Notes: generated from the sequence alone by a model not told the origin. Shown: positions 7,805 to 16,413, numbered from the stretch's first letter. The stretch: DNA of 64,000 bases from Reinekea marinisedimentorum (GCF_004341165.1 NZ_SLZR01000016.1:1-64000), one strand, 5' to 3'. Numbers and translations: made by a program.

Positions 7805-9220
7805 ATGATAAAAAAAGTCTTAATTGCCAACCGTGGTGAAATTGCGGTCCGTATCGTGCGCGCCTGTGCCGAAATGGGCATTCGCTCGGTGGCGATCTAT
7901 ACCGAGCCCGACCGATATGCGCTGCACTTAAAGCGCGCGGATGAATCCTATTCTTTAGGGGCGGACCCGTTGGCAGGCTATCTTGACCCGCTGCGGCTGG
8001 TAAACCTGGCACTGGAAACCGGCTGTGATGCGATTCACCCCGGCTATGGTTTCCTTTCCGAAAATGCCGAGTTTGCCCGCCTGTGCGAAGAAGCTGGCGT
8101 GATCTTTATTGGCCCGAAATCGACCGTGATTCATTCCATGGGTGATAAAACTCAGGCGCGCGACAGCATGCGTGCGGCCGGTGTGCCGATTACCCCGGGC
8201 TCCGACGGTAACCTGAAAGACATCGACGAAGCGCTGACCCTGGCTGAAGAAATCGGCTACCCGGTGATGATTAAGGCAACCTCCGGTGGCGGTGGCCGTG
8301 GTATCCGCCGTTGTGATTCGGCAACTGAGCTGCGCCAGCAATACCCGCGGGTAATCTCTGAGGCCACCAAAGCCTTTGGCTCGGCCGATGTCTTCATGGA
8401 GAAGTGCATCGTTAACCCGCGCCACATTGAGGTTCAGATTCTGGCCGACAGCCAGGGCGATGTGATTCACCTGTACGAGCGCGATTGCTCCATTCAGCGC
8501 CGTAACCAGAAGCTGATCGAAATTGCCCCCAGCCCGTCACTGACGCCGGAACAACGCGAATACATCGGCGGCCTGGCGGTACGTGCCGCCGAAGCCGTGG
8601 GCTATGAAAACGCCGGCACCGTTGAGTTTCTGCTCACCGGCAACGAAGTCTATTTCATGGAAATGAACACCCGCGTGCAGGTAGAGCACACCATTACCGA
8701 GCAGATTACCGGTGTTGATATTGTGCGTGAACAATTGCGTATTGCCTCTGGCCTGCCGCTGAGCTACCGCCAGGAAGACATCAGTTACCGTGGTTTTGCC
8801 CTGCAATTCCGTATTAACGCCGAAGACCCGAAGAACGATTTTCTGCCCAGCTTTGGCCGAATCTCTCATTATTACGCGCCGGGCGGCCCGGGTGTGCGAG
8901 TCGATACCGCCATCTACACCGGCTACGACATTCCGCCGTATTTTGATTCCATGTGTATGAAGCTGATCTGCTGGGCACTGACCTGGGAAGAAGTGATTGC
9001 CCGTGGCCGACGTGCGCTCGATGACATGCGTCTGCGTGGCGTGAAAACCACTGGAACCTATTACCAGCAGATTCTGAACCACCCGGATTTCCAGCGTGGT
9101 GAGTTCGATACCAGCTTTGTACCGAGCCACCCGGAACTGCTGAATTACTCGGAAAAGGCGCTGCCGAAAGAAATAGCGCTTGCCCTGGCCGCTGCGATTG
9201 CCGCACACGCCGGTTTGTAA
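7805..9220 (+). CDS. pycA: Pyruvate carboxylase subunit A (biotin carboxylase)
   Basis: A 471-residue, AccC-like ATP-grasp enzyme that carboxylates biotin with ATP and bicarbonate. The N-terminal domain (1-115) starts MIKKVLIANRGEIAVR. The ATP-grasp domain (115-325) has the glycine loop KATSGGGGRGIR near 157-168 and EMNTRVQVEH near 288-297. The C-terminal domain (335-450) completes it. Length is about 20 residues more than a typical AccC. It is placed in the two-subunit pyruvate carboxylase rather than acetyl-CoA carboxylase because pycB follows directly and a pycR-type gene is divergent; no accB is nearby. Together they make oxaloacetate from pyruvate, an anaplerotic step. ATG at 7805 follows GGGAG. 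Confidence 0.92.
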   Translation: MIKKVLIANRGEIAVRIVRACAEMGIRSVAIYTEPDRYALHLKRADESYSLGADPLAGYLDPLRLVNLALETGCDAIHPGYGFLSENAEFARLCEEAGVIFIGPKSTVIHSMGDKTQARDSMRAAGVPITPGSDGNLKDIDEALTLAEEIGYPVMIKATSGGGGRGIRRCDSATELRQQYPRVISEATKAFGSADVFMEKCIVNPRHIEVQILADSQGDVIHLYERDCSIQRRNQKLIEIAPSPSLTPEQREYIGGLAVRAAEAVGYENAGTVEFLLTGNEVYFMEMNTRVQVEHTITEQITGVDIVREQLRIASGLPLSYRQEDISYRGFALQFRINAEDPKNDFLPSFGRISHYYAPGGPGVRVDTAIYTGYDIPPYFDSMCMKLICWALTWEEVIARGRRALDDMRLRGVKTTGTYYQQILNHPDFQRGEFDTSFVPSHPELLNYSEKALPKEIALALAAAIAAHAGL

Positions 9221-9222
9221 GC

Positions 9223-9268
9223 GGGCAACCTGTGCCCTCATGAATTTCAGGCCCTGACACAGGTGCCC
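9223..9268 (+). promoter_or_regulatory. Intercistronic hairpin between pycA and pycB
   Basis: GGGCAACCTGTG (9223-9234) pairs with CACAGGTGCCC (9258-9268), leaving one bulged A. It starts 3 bp after the pycA stop and ends 23 bp before the pycB ATG, with no U-tract. It may protect or cleave-separate the two messages and set the subunit ratio; that is inference. Confidence 0.5.
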
Positions 9269-9291
9269 AAACAGAATTTTGGAGTAAAACA

Positions 9292-11082
9292 ATGAGCAAG
9301 ATTCAGATTACCGACGTTACTCTGCGCGATGCCCACCAGTCGCTGATTGCCACCCGGCTGCGTACCGAAGATATGCTGCCGATCTGTGAAAAACTTGATC
9401 AGGCCGGTTTCTGGTCGCTGGAGGTCTGGGGCGGCGCAACCTTTGATGCCTGCGTGCGCTTCTTGAAAGAAGACCCGTGGGAGCGCCTGCGCACCCTGCG
9501 CCAAGCGCTGCCGAACAGCCGCCTGCAAATGCTGTTGCGCGGTCAGAACCTGCTCGGTTACCGCCACTATGCCGATGACGTTGTTGAAGCCTTTGTTCAC
9601 AAGGCTGCCGAAAACGGCATGGATGTGTTCCGTGTGTTCGATGCGCTGAACGACCTGCGCAACCTGGAAACCGCTATGAAGGCGGTGAAAGCTGCCGGTA
9701 AACATGCACAGGGCACCATCTGCTACACCACAAGCCCGGTGCATACCGAAGCGCTGTTTGTACAGCAGGCGAAAGACCTGGTGAACATGGGGGCCGACTC
9801 CGTTGCCATTAAAGATATGGCCGGTCTGTTAACGCCTTATGCCACCTTCGATCTGGTGAAAGCCCTGAAAGCCGCTGTTGATGTGCCGGTGATTGTTCAC
9901 AGCCACAGCACCGCGGGCCTGGCACCGTTGTGCCAGCTGAAAGCGATTGAAGCCGGTGCTGATGGCATCGATACCGCCATTTCATCCTTTGCCGGTGGCA
10001 CCAGTCACCCGGCAACCGAATCGCAAGTGGCGGCGCTGAAAGGCACCGAGTTCGATACCGGCCTGGATTTAACCCAGTTGGGTGAAATTGCCGATTATTT
10101 CCGCGAAGTACGCAAGAAGTACCACCAGTTTGAATCCGAGTTCACCCGCGAAGATGTTTCGGTGCAAATCAATCAGGTACCGGGCGGCATGATGTCGAAC
10201 CTGGCCAACCAATTGAAAGAACAGAACGCGCTGGATCGCATCAACGAAGTGTTTGCAGAAATTCCAAAGGTGCGTGCCGACCTGGGCTACCCGCCGCTGG
10301 TTACGCCAACTTCGCAAATTGTCGGTACGCAGGCGGTTTACAACGTACTGGCTGGAGAGCGTTATAAAACCATCACCAACGAGGTGAAGCGATACCTGCA
10401 GGGCGGCTACGGTGCCGCACCGGCCGCTGTGAATACCGAGTTGCAGAAGAAGGCCATCGGTAACGAACTGGTGATGGAAGGTCGCCCGGCGGATCAGCTG
10501 AAGCCGGAAATGACCCGACTGAAGGGTGAAATTGGCGAGTTGGCAAAAACCGATGAAGACGTACTCACCTTCGCCATGTTCCCGGATTTAGGCCGCGAAT
10601 TCCTTAAGCAGCGCGCCGAAGGCACCCTGGTGCCGGAAGCACTGTTGCCGGTTGAACACGCCAAAGCCAAGGTTTCGATGGCGACCGAGTTCAAGATTAA
10701 CGTCTCCGGTGAAACCTACGATATAGCGGTAACCGGTGTGGGTGACCACGGTGGCGGTAAGCGCAAGATCTATATGTCGATGGACGGCGTTCCGCGCGAA
10801 GTGATCTTTGAATCGTTGAACGAATACGTCGACGATGGTCACAGTAAAGGCCGTAAAAAAGCCACCGAGCCGGGGCATGTGACCGCCACCATGCCGGGCA
10901 ACGTGGTTGAACTGTTGGTCAAAGAAGGCGACAGCGTTGAAGCCGGGCAGGCTGTGATGGTTGCCGAAGCCATGAAGATGGAAACGGAAATTCATGCCAA
11001 TGTCGCCGGCACCGTGAAGGCGATTTATGTAGGCAAGGGTGATCGTGTCACACCGGGAGAGGTGTTGATCGAGATTGGCTGA
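9292..11082 (+). CDS. pycB: Pyruvate carboxylase subunit B (carboxyltransferase plus biotin carrier)
   Basis: A 596-residue protein related to the oxaloacetate decarboxylase alpha subunit. The carboxyltransferase TIM barrel (about 1-290) has TLRDAHQS near residue 8, the catalytic-site lysine K174 in AIKDMAG and the metal ligands in VHSHST. A PYC/OADA domain follows (300-460). The C-terminal biotinyl domain (525-596) has EAMKMET with biotinylated K562. It transfers CO2 from biotin to pyruvate. The OadA name is less likely because the sodium-pump beta and gamma subunits are absent and a biotin carboxylase subunit precedes it. ATG at 9292 follows GGAG. A strong terminator lies 27 bp after the stop. 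Confidence 0.92.
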   Translation: MSKIQITDVTLRDAHQSLIATRLRTEDMLPICEKLDQAGFWSLEVWGGATFDACVRFLKEDPWERLRTLRQALPNSRLQMLLRGQNLLGYRHYADDVVEAFVHKAAENGMDVFRVFDALNDLRNLETAMKAVKAAGKHAQGTICYTTSPVHTEALFVQQAKDLVNMGADSVAIKDMAGLLTPYATFDLVKALKAAVDVPVIVHSHSTAGLAPLCQLKAIEAGADGIDTAISSFAGGTSHPATESQVAALKGTEFDTGLDLTQLGEIADYFREVRKKYHQFESEFTREDVSVQINQVPGGMMSNLANQLKEQNALDRINEVFAEIPKVRADLGYPPLVTPTSQIVGTQAVYNVLAGERYKTITNEVKRYLQGGYGAAPAAVNTELQKKAIGNELVMEGRPADQLKPEMTRLKGEIGELAKTDEDVLTFAMFPDLGREFLKQRAEGTLVPEALLPVEHAKAKVSMATEFKINVSGETYDIAVTGVGDHGGGKRKIYMSMDGVPREVIFESLNEYVDDGHSKGRKKATEPGHVTATMPGNVVELLVKEGDSVEAGQAVMVAEAMKMETEIHANVAGTVKAIYVGKGDRVTPGEVLIEIG

Positions 11083-11108
11083 TTTCATTAGAAATTGGGT
11101 TTGATAGA

Positions 11109-11142
11109 AAGCCGGGTAAGCAGATGCTTATTCGGCTTTTTT
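11109..11142 (+). terminator. Rho-independent terminator of pycAB
   Basis: AAGCCG (11109-11114) with CGGCTT (11133-11138) and TAAGC (11117-11121) with GCTTA (11126-11130) form one long stem with a small symmetric internal loop. A run of T follows. Confidence 0.85.
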
Positions 11143-11185
11143 GTTTTTGCTTTGGTGAGTTTTCCAATCTTAAAAATACAGCAGC

Positions 11186-11212
11186 TTGTTTATTGCTGGG
11201 GCTCTTGAAAAG
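11186..11212 (+). repeat. Imperfect direct repeat, copy 1
   Basis: Reads TTGTTTATTGCTGGGG, then CTCTTGAAAAG. It shares about 22 of 26 bases with the copy at 11604-11629, allowing small indels; both are in the gene-poor region. Confidence 0.5.
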
Positions 11213-11226
11213 ATACACACGGATTC

Positions 11227-11235
11227 TGTGGATAA
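11227..11235 (-). promoter_or_regulatory. DnaA-box-like nonamer
   Basis: TGTGGATAA on the plus strand is the exact complement of the strong DnaA box TTATCCACA. A second, weaker match lies 136 bp away. Two boxes without an AT-rich unwinding array or dnaA/gidA context do not make an origin. Confidence 0.35.
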
Positions 11236-11370
11236 GTCTGTTGGTAAACTTTTGAGAAGTGGCTCAAAGCTGCATGAGGCGTGCACTTTAGAAATTGTTT
11301 CAATTTCAATCACTTGTTTTTAAGATCAGAAAAACACCATGAAATCAACAGCTTAGATCATCTTTGTAGG

Positions 11371-11379
11371 TTATTCACA
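11371..11379 (+). promoter_or_regulatory. Second DnaA-box-like nonamer
   Basis: TTATTCACA fits the relaxed consensus TTWTNCACA. The role is unknown; a chance match is possible. Confidence 0.25.
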
Positions 11380-11603
11380 GTGCCGGCTTAGACTGCGGCG
11401 CCTGCGTAAATCTAGCCAACGGTTTACGTCGTCATTCGGCGGATATCTTCGTTGGGAAGGCTTGATCGCCATTCAGCTTCTGCGCTTTTTAGTGGCCGGA
11501 TGGCTCGCATGAACCACGCGCGCGCTCAGCTGAATCCGGCTGTTTATGAGCGTACGCGCACTCATATTTTGAGCCCTGCACTACGAACGAACACAATAAC
11601 CCC

Positions 11604-11629
11604 ATGTTTATTCTGGGCTTTTTGAAAAG
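11604..11629 (+). repeat. Imperfect direct repeat, copy 2
   Basis: Reads ATGTTTATTCTGGGC, then TTTTTGAAAAG; the partner of 11186-11212, about 417 bp downstream. Confidence 0.5.
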
Positions 11630-11758
11630 CTTAAAAAATATACTTAATTAGCTGAAATCTAAAACTGCTTAAAAATCATGCAGATGCAAATAAGCTCACA
11701 GATATGAATCTTTGTTTATAGGCGTATCGCCATTTGGTACACGAGTTGCTGTAGTGAG

Positions 11759-11788
11759 TGGATTGCAATTTCAATTGAGTGCAATCCA
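11759..11788 (+). promoter_or_regulatory. Inverted repeat in the leader of the orphan small gene
   Basis: TGGATTGCA (11759-11767) and TGCAATCCA (11780-11788) form a perfect 9-bp dyad with a 12-nt spacer. It ends 15 bp before the ribosome site of the gene at 11820. It could be an operator or an RNA hairpin affecting translation. Confidence 0.45.
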
Positions 11789-11819
11789 TTCTTAAATGAT
11801 CAGAAGGAGACTCACTGTT

Positions 11820-12107
11820 ATGAAACTTCAGCAAGGTGATACCGTCGTTGTTGGCGGCGCGGCCTTTGTGGCTAAGAAATTAGCCCGCTCAGACAACCAT
11901 GTTGCAGAGGGCGTGTACCTTGGCAACCAAACTCATTTGGCATCCGGGCAGAAGCTGCCTAAAGAAATACCGGTGTTGATCTTTTGCAGTTCAGTAAGTG
12001 AGACGCTCAGCGTGAAAGCACACACACCGATTGGCAACTGGCTGGTGGATGAAGTGCCCTACGCGGATGTGGTATTGGTTGAAAATGACTACCTCAGAAC
12101 GGCCTGA
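11820..12107 (+). CDS. Hypothetical protein, 95 residues
   Basis: I do not recognise this protein. ATG at 11820 follows AGAAGGAG (about 11802-11809) at a good distance; the frame is open slightly upstream to 11796, but that start has no ribosome site. The product is soluble, has no signal peptide or membrane segment, and begins MKLQQGDTVVVGGAAFVAKKL. That start resembles a small beta-barrel or KOW-like turn, but this is weak. It has one cysteine (VLIFCSS). It stands alone after the gene-poor region, with a 9-bp inverted repeat in its leader, and is convergent with the ynj operon. Confidence 0.65.
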   Translation: MKLQQGDTVVVGGAAFVAKKLARSDNHVAEGVYLGNQTHLASGQKLPKEIPVLIFCSSVSETLSVKAHTPIGNWLVDEVPYADVVLVENDYLRTA

Positions 12108-12152
12108 TGAACCCGGTTTGTTTCTATCCGCATGCTGCACCTGAAAGCTTTG

Positions 12153-12197
12153 GGCCGGCAGGCAACAGTATTTAAGCCCTTAAGTACTGTGCCGGCC
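12153..12197. terminator. Hairpin between convergent genes, overlapping the ynjF stop
   Basis: GGCCGGC (12153-12159), a 5-nt bulge, then ACAGTATTTAA pairs with TTAAGTACTGT and GCCGGCC (12191-12197). The right arm includes the ynjF stop codon. Neither side has an immediate U-tract, so it may work as a 3'-end stabiliser more than as a terminator. Confidence 0.4.
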
Positions 12198-12830
12198 TGT
12201 ATTACTTTGTTTTATTTTTTCCAGAATTGCCAGCGTGTGTGCCCCGCCCACAACACGGGTCACGGTGGTGACCACGCAAAGCGCGAAGAACAGCCAGGCA
12301 ATCACCGGGAAGTAAGCCGGGAATAAACACATCATCACAAAGAACAGAATCGTTTCTGTGCCTTCCGTTATGCCATTTAAATAATAAAAACCCTTATTGG
12401 GGTAAACCATGGAGTGCAGCTTCAGCTTTTCAGCCAGAATGGCGAACGCCAGAAAGCTGGAGCCGGTGCCTATAAAGCTGAAGATCAACGCGCTCGCCGC
12501 CAGTGCATTCTGCTCCGGGTTGGCCAAAGCAAAGCCAAACACGATGCCGGAATAAAAGATAAAGTCGAGCACGATATCCAGGTAAGCACCCTGCTCAGTT
12601 GATTGGGTCATGCGGGCGACGGTGCCGTCTAATCCATCGGCGATGCGGTTCAGTGCAATGAGCAGCAGCGTGATGCCGTATTGTTCCAGGGCGAGCATAG
12701 GAATGGCGCACATGCCAATGGCAAAACCAGCCCAGCTGATTTGGTTGGCGCTGATGTTGTTATCGACGGCAAGTTTTGCCGCCTGCTGCAGCGGTGGCTT
12801 GACGAGTTTTAAACTCCAGCGGTCAAGCAT
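12180..12830 (-). CDS. ynjF: CDP-alcohol phosphatidyltransferase family membrane protein
   Basis: A 216-residue integral membrane protein with several hydrophobic helices. It has the family signature D-x2-DG-x2-AR-x8-G-x3-D-x3-D, seen as ADGLDGTVAR (about residues 64-73) followed by GAYLDIVLD. These enzymes join a CDP-linked lipid to an alcohol at the membrane; the acceptor here is unknown. It is the last gene of the ynjB-ynjC-ynjD-ynjF series and its start overlaps the ynjD end by 8 bp, so translation is probably coupled. E. coli carries a homologous gene in its ynj cluster, which supports the symbol. A link between the transporter and lipid head-group synthesis is inferred only. Confidence 0.8.
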   Translation of the reverse strand: MLDRWSLKLVKPPLQQAAKLAVDNNISANQISWAGFAIGMCAIPMLALEQYGITLLLIALNRIADGLDGTVARMTQSTEQGAYLDIVLDFIFYSGIVFGFALANPEQNALAASALIFSFIGTGSSFLAFAILAEKLKLHSMVYPNKGFYYLNGITEGTETILFFVMMCLFPAYFPVIAWLFFALCVVTTVTRVVGGAHTLAILEKIKQSNTGRHST

Positions 12831-13461
12831 AGGAAACCTCCAGCTCTATTTTTACAGCGCTTTCCGGAATGTCCCGGGCATCGTGAGTCACCAGTACTGC
12901 GGGAATATCCTGCAGTTGAATTTGTTTGAACACCCAGCTGCGAAACTGGTCACGCAGCTCTTCATCGAGTTTTGAAAACGGCTCGTCCAGCAATATAAGT
13001 TTTGGCTCGGAAAGGAGTGTGCGCAGCAAACTGATGCGTGCACGCTGACCACCGGAAAGGGTGGCGATATCGCGCTTTTCAAAACCCTGCAGACCGGCAT
13101 GGCTCAGGGCGCTGGAAATCTTCTGCGCCTTTTCTTTTTTGCTCAGCTTTGCCGGAATACCGAACACCAGGTTTTCAAACACATTCAGGTGAGGGAACAG
13201 CAGGTCGTCCTGAAAAAATATACCAACATGGCGCTGACCGGTGGGTAAGCCGGTGATGTCTTTTTCGTTCAGCCTAATGTTGCCGGAACGTGAAAAGATA
13301 GCCGGCAGCACCCCCAATATGTCGGATAGAATCGTTGACTTGCCGGAGCCGCTTGGCCCGGTAATCGCACCTATTTGTCCGGCCTTTATGTGAAGTGAAA
13401 AAGGCTCGAACAGGGCTTCATTATTCAGCGTTATTTGAAAATCGGTTAACTCAAAACACAT
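12823..13461 (-). CDS. ynjD: ABC transporter ATP-binding protein
   Basis: A 212-residue ATPase with Walker A GPSGSGKS (about residues 34-41), a Q-loop in FFQDDLLFP, signature LSGGQ (about 134-138), Walker B LILLDEP and H-loop VTHD. It is short for an ABC ATPase and lacks a C-terminal regulatory domain. It powers uptake with the permease encoded just upstream (15-bp gap). YnjD-type transporters have been predicted to take up thiamine-like compounds, but no TPP riboswitch precedes this operon, so the substrate is open. Confidence 0.87.
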   Translation of the reverse strand: MCFELTDFQITLNNEALFEPFSLHIKAGQIGAITGPSGSGKSTILSDILGVLPAIFSRSGNIRLNEKDITGLPTGQRHVGIFFQDDLLFPHLNVFENLVFGIPAKLSKKEKAQKISSALSHAGLQGFEKRDIATLSGGQRARISLLRTLLSEPKLILLDEPFSKLDEELRDQFRSWVFKQIQLQDIPAVLVTHDARDIPESAVKIELEVSYA

Positions 13462-13476
13462 TTATCAGACTCATGT

Positions 13477-15213
13477 TTAAATCGAACTCTGTTGCATCGC
13501 TTTGCGGTTTTTAAACAGCAGCGAAGGGACCAGTGTTGCCAGTAAAAAAATGATCAGCGGTAAAATTTGCTGCCACAGTGCCATCACTGCAATCAGCCGG
13601 CGATCGCTGCCACTGGTCATGGCGACTGCTTCGGTTGTAATGGTCGAAAACTTACCGGCGCCAACAAACAGGGTAGGCAGGTATTGGGCAATTGAAACCG
13701 AAAAGCCGGTCGCAAAGGCATAAAGGATGGGTCGCAGTAAAATCTGAAACTTCACCTTCCAGAAACTTTTTGCCGGACACGAGCAAAGCGTCACGGCCGC
13801 CACACTGTAGCGCTGATCAAACTTACGGTAAGGCCCGCTCAGCGTTAAAAAGACATAGGGTATAACGAACACACAGTGAGACCAGAGCAGGGAATAGAAG
13901 TTCGCATCCAACCTTGTTTGAATGAGGAACACCTGAAAGCCAAACAGAAACGCAATCTGTGGAATCAGTAACGGCAGGTAAACAATTAATACGCTGCGCT
14001 GGGCATCGAAACCCGGTTTTCTTTGCTTGATGCGCACTTCGTTTTCCAGCATCAGGATGGTCAGCACCAATGCGATAAAGGCCGACAGTACCGCCAGCCA
14101 AAAGCTGCAGAAGAACGGCTCTTCAATGCGGTTGAAAATACGCCCCCAGGAGCGCAGCGAAAAGTGTTCAGGCAGTAAGTCGGGGTAGCGCCAGCGGCTG
14201 GCAAAACTCCAGAAAAGTATCTGCAGAATCGATGCAATGTACAGCCCGATCAGTGACAGTGATGCCACGATGGCTGCGGGTGTTTCCCAGTGAAATCTTT
14301 TGCGGTGGTGCGCGCCCTTATTGAGCATTGCCGTGCGCAATTTCTCTAACGGCTTTTCAGATAAGTGCAGAACCAGCAGCGTAACGACGTTGATCAGCAG
14401 CAGCAGCGTGGCGCCGGCAGCACCGACCATACGGTACTGAAAATCCGGATTATAAAACCACTGGTTGACCAGCACCGCGAGCGTTGGTGGCGTGGTTGGA
14501 CCGGCAATCATGGCGATATCCACAACCGTCAGGGAATAGGCCACCACCGCGTAGAAGGGCAGCTTAATTTGTTTATACAGGCGCGGCAGCAACAGCCATG
14601 TCCAGGCGTAGCGTTTGCTGTGACCCAGGCTTCCGGCCAGCGCCAGTGTCTGCTTCGCTTTCAGGGTCGGTAACACCGCCAGCGACATAAACAGCAGGAA
14701 GGGAATCTCTTTCAGCGCCAGTGCGAATATCAGGCTGATGCCCTGTGCATCCTGAAAGGTTGTCCACAAGGGTGGGGTTGATAACGCTTCGGTAAAGGTC
14801 GCCAGCAGGCGCACCAGCCAGCCGCTGGGCATAATCAACAGGCCAAGGCCAATGGCAAAGGCGGCATGTGGCATGGAAAGCAGCGGTGCAAGGCTGCGCT
14901 CAATCTGGTTGAAGATCTTCGAAGGGTACAGACCAATGAGTATCAACAGCGTGATCAGCAATGCCAGCGCCGAGGCACCCAGGCCCGTGACGAGTGTTTT
15001 TACAATTGCGGAATCCGCACCGGGGTAAGCGAACAGCTGCTGCCACGGCGCTAAGCTGAATCTGCGGCTGTCGATCGCCGGTAGCCAGCCAAACGCTGGC
15101 AGCCAGGTGCCTAACAGCCCGACAACGACCGGTATTAAAAAGATGCTGGTGGTAATCCAGGGCGAGGCACCGAAAAGGGTGCCCCGTGCAGCGAGACGTT
15201 TAAAGGTGTTCAA
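13477..15213 (-). CDS. ynjC: ABC transporter permease, two fused permease domains
   Basis: A 578-residue membrane protein with about 12 membrane segments. Two binding-protein-dependent permease domains are fused in one chain, as in E. coli YnjC (about 510 residues) and in iron-type FbpB permeases. The coupling region of the first half lies around EIPFLLFMSLAVLPTLKAK. It starts 9 bp after the ynjB stop and is followed by ynjD, giving a complete importer. Confidence 0.87.
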   Translation of the reverse strand: MNTFKRLAARGTLFGASPWITTSIFLIPVVVGLLGTWLPAFGWLPAIDSRRFSLAPWQQLFAYPGADSAIVKTLVTGLGASALALLITLLILIGLYPSKIFNQIERSLAPLLSMPHAAFAIGLGLLIMPSGWLVRLLATFTEALSTPPLWTTFQDAQGISLIFALALKEIPFLLFMSLAVLPTLKAKQTLALAGSLGHSKRYAWTWLLLPRLYKQIKLPFYAVVAYSLTVVDIAMIAGPTTPPTLAVLVNQWFYNPDFQYRMVGAAGATLLLLINVVTLLVLHLSEKPLEKLRTAMLNKGAHHRKRFHWETPAAIVASLSLIGLYIASILQILFWSFASRWRYPDLLPEHFSLRSWGRIFNRIEEPFFCSFWLAVLSAFIALVLTILMLENEVRIKQRKPGFDAQRSVLIVYLPLLIPQIAFLFGFQVFLIQTRLDANFYSLLWSHCVFVIPYVFLTLSGPYRKFDQRYSVAAVTLCSCPAKSFWKVKFQILLRPILYAFATGFSVSIAQYLPTLFVGAGKFSTITTEAVAMTSGSDRRLIAVMALWQQILPLIIFLLATLVPSLLFKNRKAMQQSSI

Positions 15214-15222
15214 GGTGGTTTA

Positions 15223-16413
15223 TTAATTTCCGTAGCGTTGTAACCAGGCGGCTTCCAGTGCTTCAACCCAACTGGCGTGAGGTTCGCGCAATACGTTGGC
15301 AAGCTCTTCATTGGAAAGGGTCGCAATACCCTTTGGCAGGGCGTTAAACACGGCGCGATCGCTGCTGTTCAGTTTTGTCATGCTCAGCACCGTTGGGTCT
15401 CCCCAGATATCGGCGTTGGCTTTACGCGCCTGAGCTTGTGGTGACATCAGAAAGTTTGCAAACACCATCGCTGCCTCTGGGTGGCTGGCATTGAACGGAA
15501 TAGTCACAAAGTGAGTGTTGCCGATGGTGCCGGCTTCATGAATATAGGTGCGGATGGTGTCGGGTAATTCACCGTTGGCAATCGCACTGCTGGCTTCAAA
15601 CGGGTTAAAAGAAAGAGAGATGAAAATTTCACCATCGTTCAGCAGCTGCTTCATGCGCGGTGCGCCATCGGTAAAGGTTTTACCCTGCTGCCACATGGCG
15701 GGATGCAGCTGGTCAAGGTAACGCCACAACGGCGCGGTTACGGCGGCGAAGTCGGCCTGATCAACCGGGGAAAACAACGCTTCGTTTCCGTTGCCCAGTT
15801 CCAGCAGTATCTGTTTAATAAAGGTAGTGCCGTGGAATGCCGGCGGTGCAGGGTAGGTGAATCGTCCCGGGTTACTCTGCGCGAAGCTGAGCAGCTCAGA
15901 CGCGTTGTTTGGGTGGTTGGCAACCATCTCGCTGTCGTACATGAACACCAGCTGCGCCATGCCCCACGGTGCTTCCAGATTATCGACCGGCACGGTGAAG
16001 TCATACAAAGTGGTTGGCTTGTTTTCGGTATCAACAAACTGGTAATTCGGTAAGTCCTGCGTGAATGAACCGTAGAGCAGCCCTGCCTCCTTCATGTTGG
16101 CGAAGTTCTCACCGTTAATCCAGATCAGATCGACAGCGCCGCCGCTGTTTTTACCGGCGGCCTTTTCCGCCAGTACCTGACTGACAGCATTGGGCGCAAC
16201 ATTCTTAACGTGACGGACGGTAATGTTGTATTGGTCTTTAACCTCGTCTGCGGCCCATTGTATGTAATCATTGATGTTTTCATCACCGCCCCAGGCGTGA
16301 AAATAAACGGTTTGGCCTTTGGCTTCGGTAACGGTGCTCTGCCAGTTTTCGGCAGACGCGGTGGCGGCAGCGGTCATCGCCAGGCAACCAATCAGATGAA
16401 TCAGAACTCTCAT
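15223..16413 (-). CDS. ynjB: ABC transporter periplasmic substrate-binding protein
   Basis: A 396-residue secreted binding protein. A signal peptide of about 21 residues ends near ATASAEN. It belongs to the SBP_bac_6/8-like group: VYFHAWGGDENINDYIQW near the mature N-terminus and a later DLIWINGENF segment match YnjB proteins. It is the first gene of the ynjBCDF operon. The substrate is unknown. The start ATG at 16413 lies at the edge of a 317-bp region shared with glnE. Confidence 0.85.
   Translation of the reverse strand: MRVLIHLIGCLAMTAAATASAENWQSTVTEAKGQTVYFHAWGGDENINDYIQWAADEVKDQYNITVRHVKNVAPNAVSQVLAEKAAGKNSGGAVDLIWINGENFANMKEAGLLYGSFTQDLPNYQFVDTENKPTTLYDFTVPVDNLEAPWGMAQLVFMYDSEMVANHPNNASELLSFAQSNPGRFTYPAPPAFHGTTFIKQILLELGNGNEALFSPVDQADFAAVTAPLWRYLDQLHPAMWQQGKTFTDGAPRMKQLLNDGEIFISLSFNPFEASSAIANGELPDTIRTYIHEAGTIGNTHFVTIPFNASHPEAAMVFANFLMSPQAQARKANADIWGDPTVLSMTKLNSSDRAVFNALPKGIATLSNEELANVLREPHASWVEALEAAWLQRYGN

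Larger units (their letters stand above)
11143..11819. other. Gene-poor region of about 680 bp after pycAB
   Basis: No open frame here has a ribosome site or a recognisable product on either strand. It is AT-rich at both ends. It holds two DnaA-box-like nonamers, an imperfect direct repeat of about 26 bp, a quasi-palindrome TATGAG...CTCATA at about 11547-11568 and an inverted repeat at 11759-11788. It could carry a small RNA, regulatory DNA or decayed sequence; nothing decides this. Confidence 0.6.

Noticed and set aside
11143-11819. Possible replication origin
   Set aside because: Only two DnaA-like boxes, no DnaA-trio or unwinding repeats and no dnaA, dnaN or gidA neighbour.
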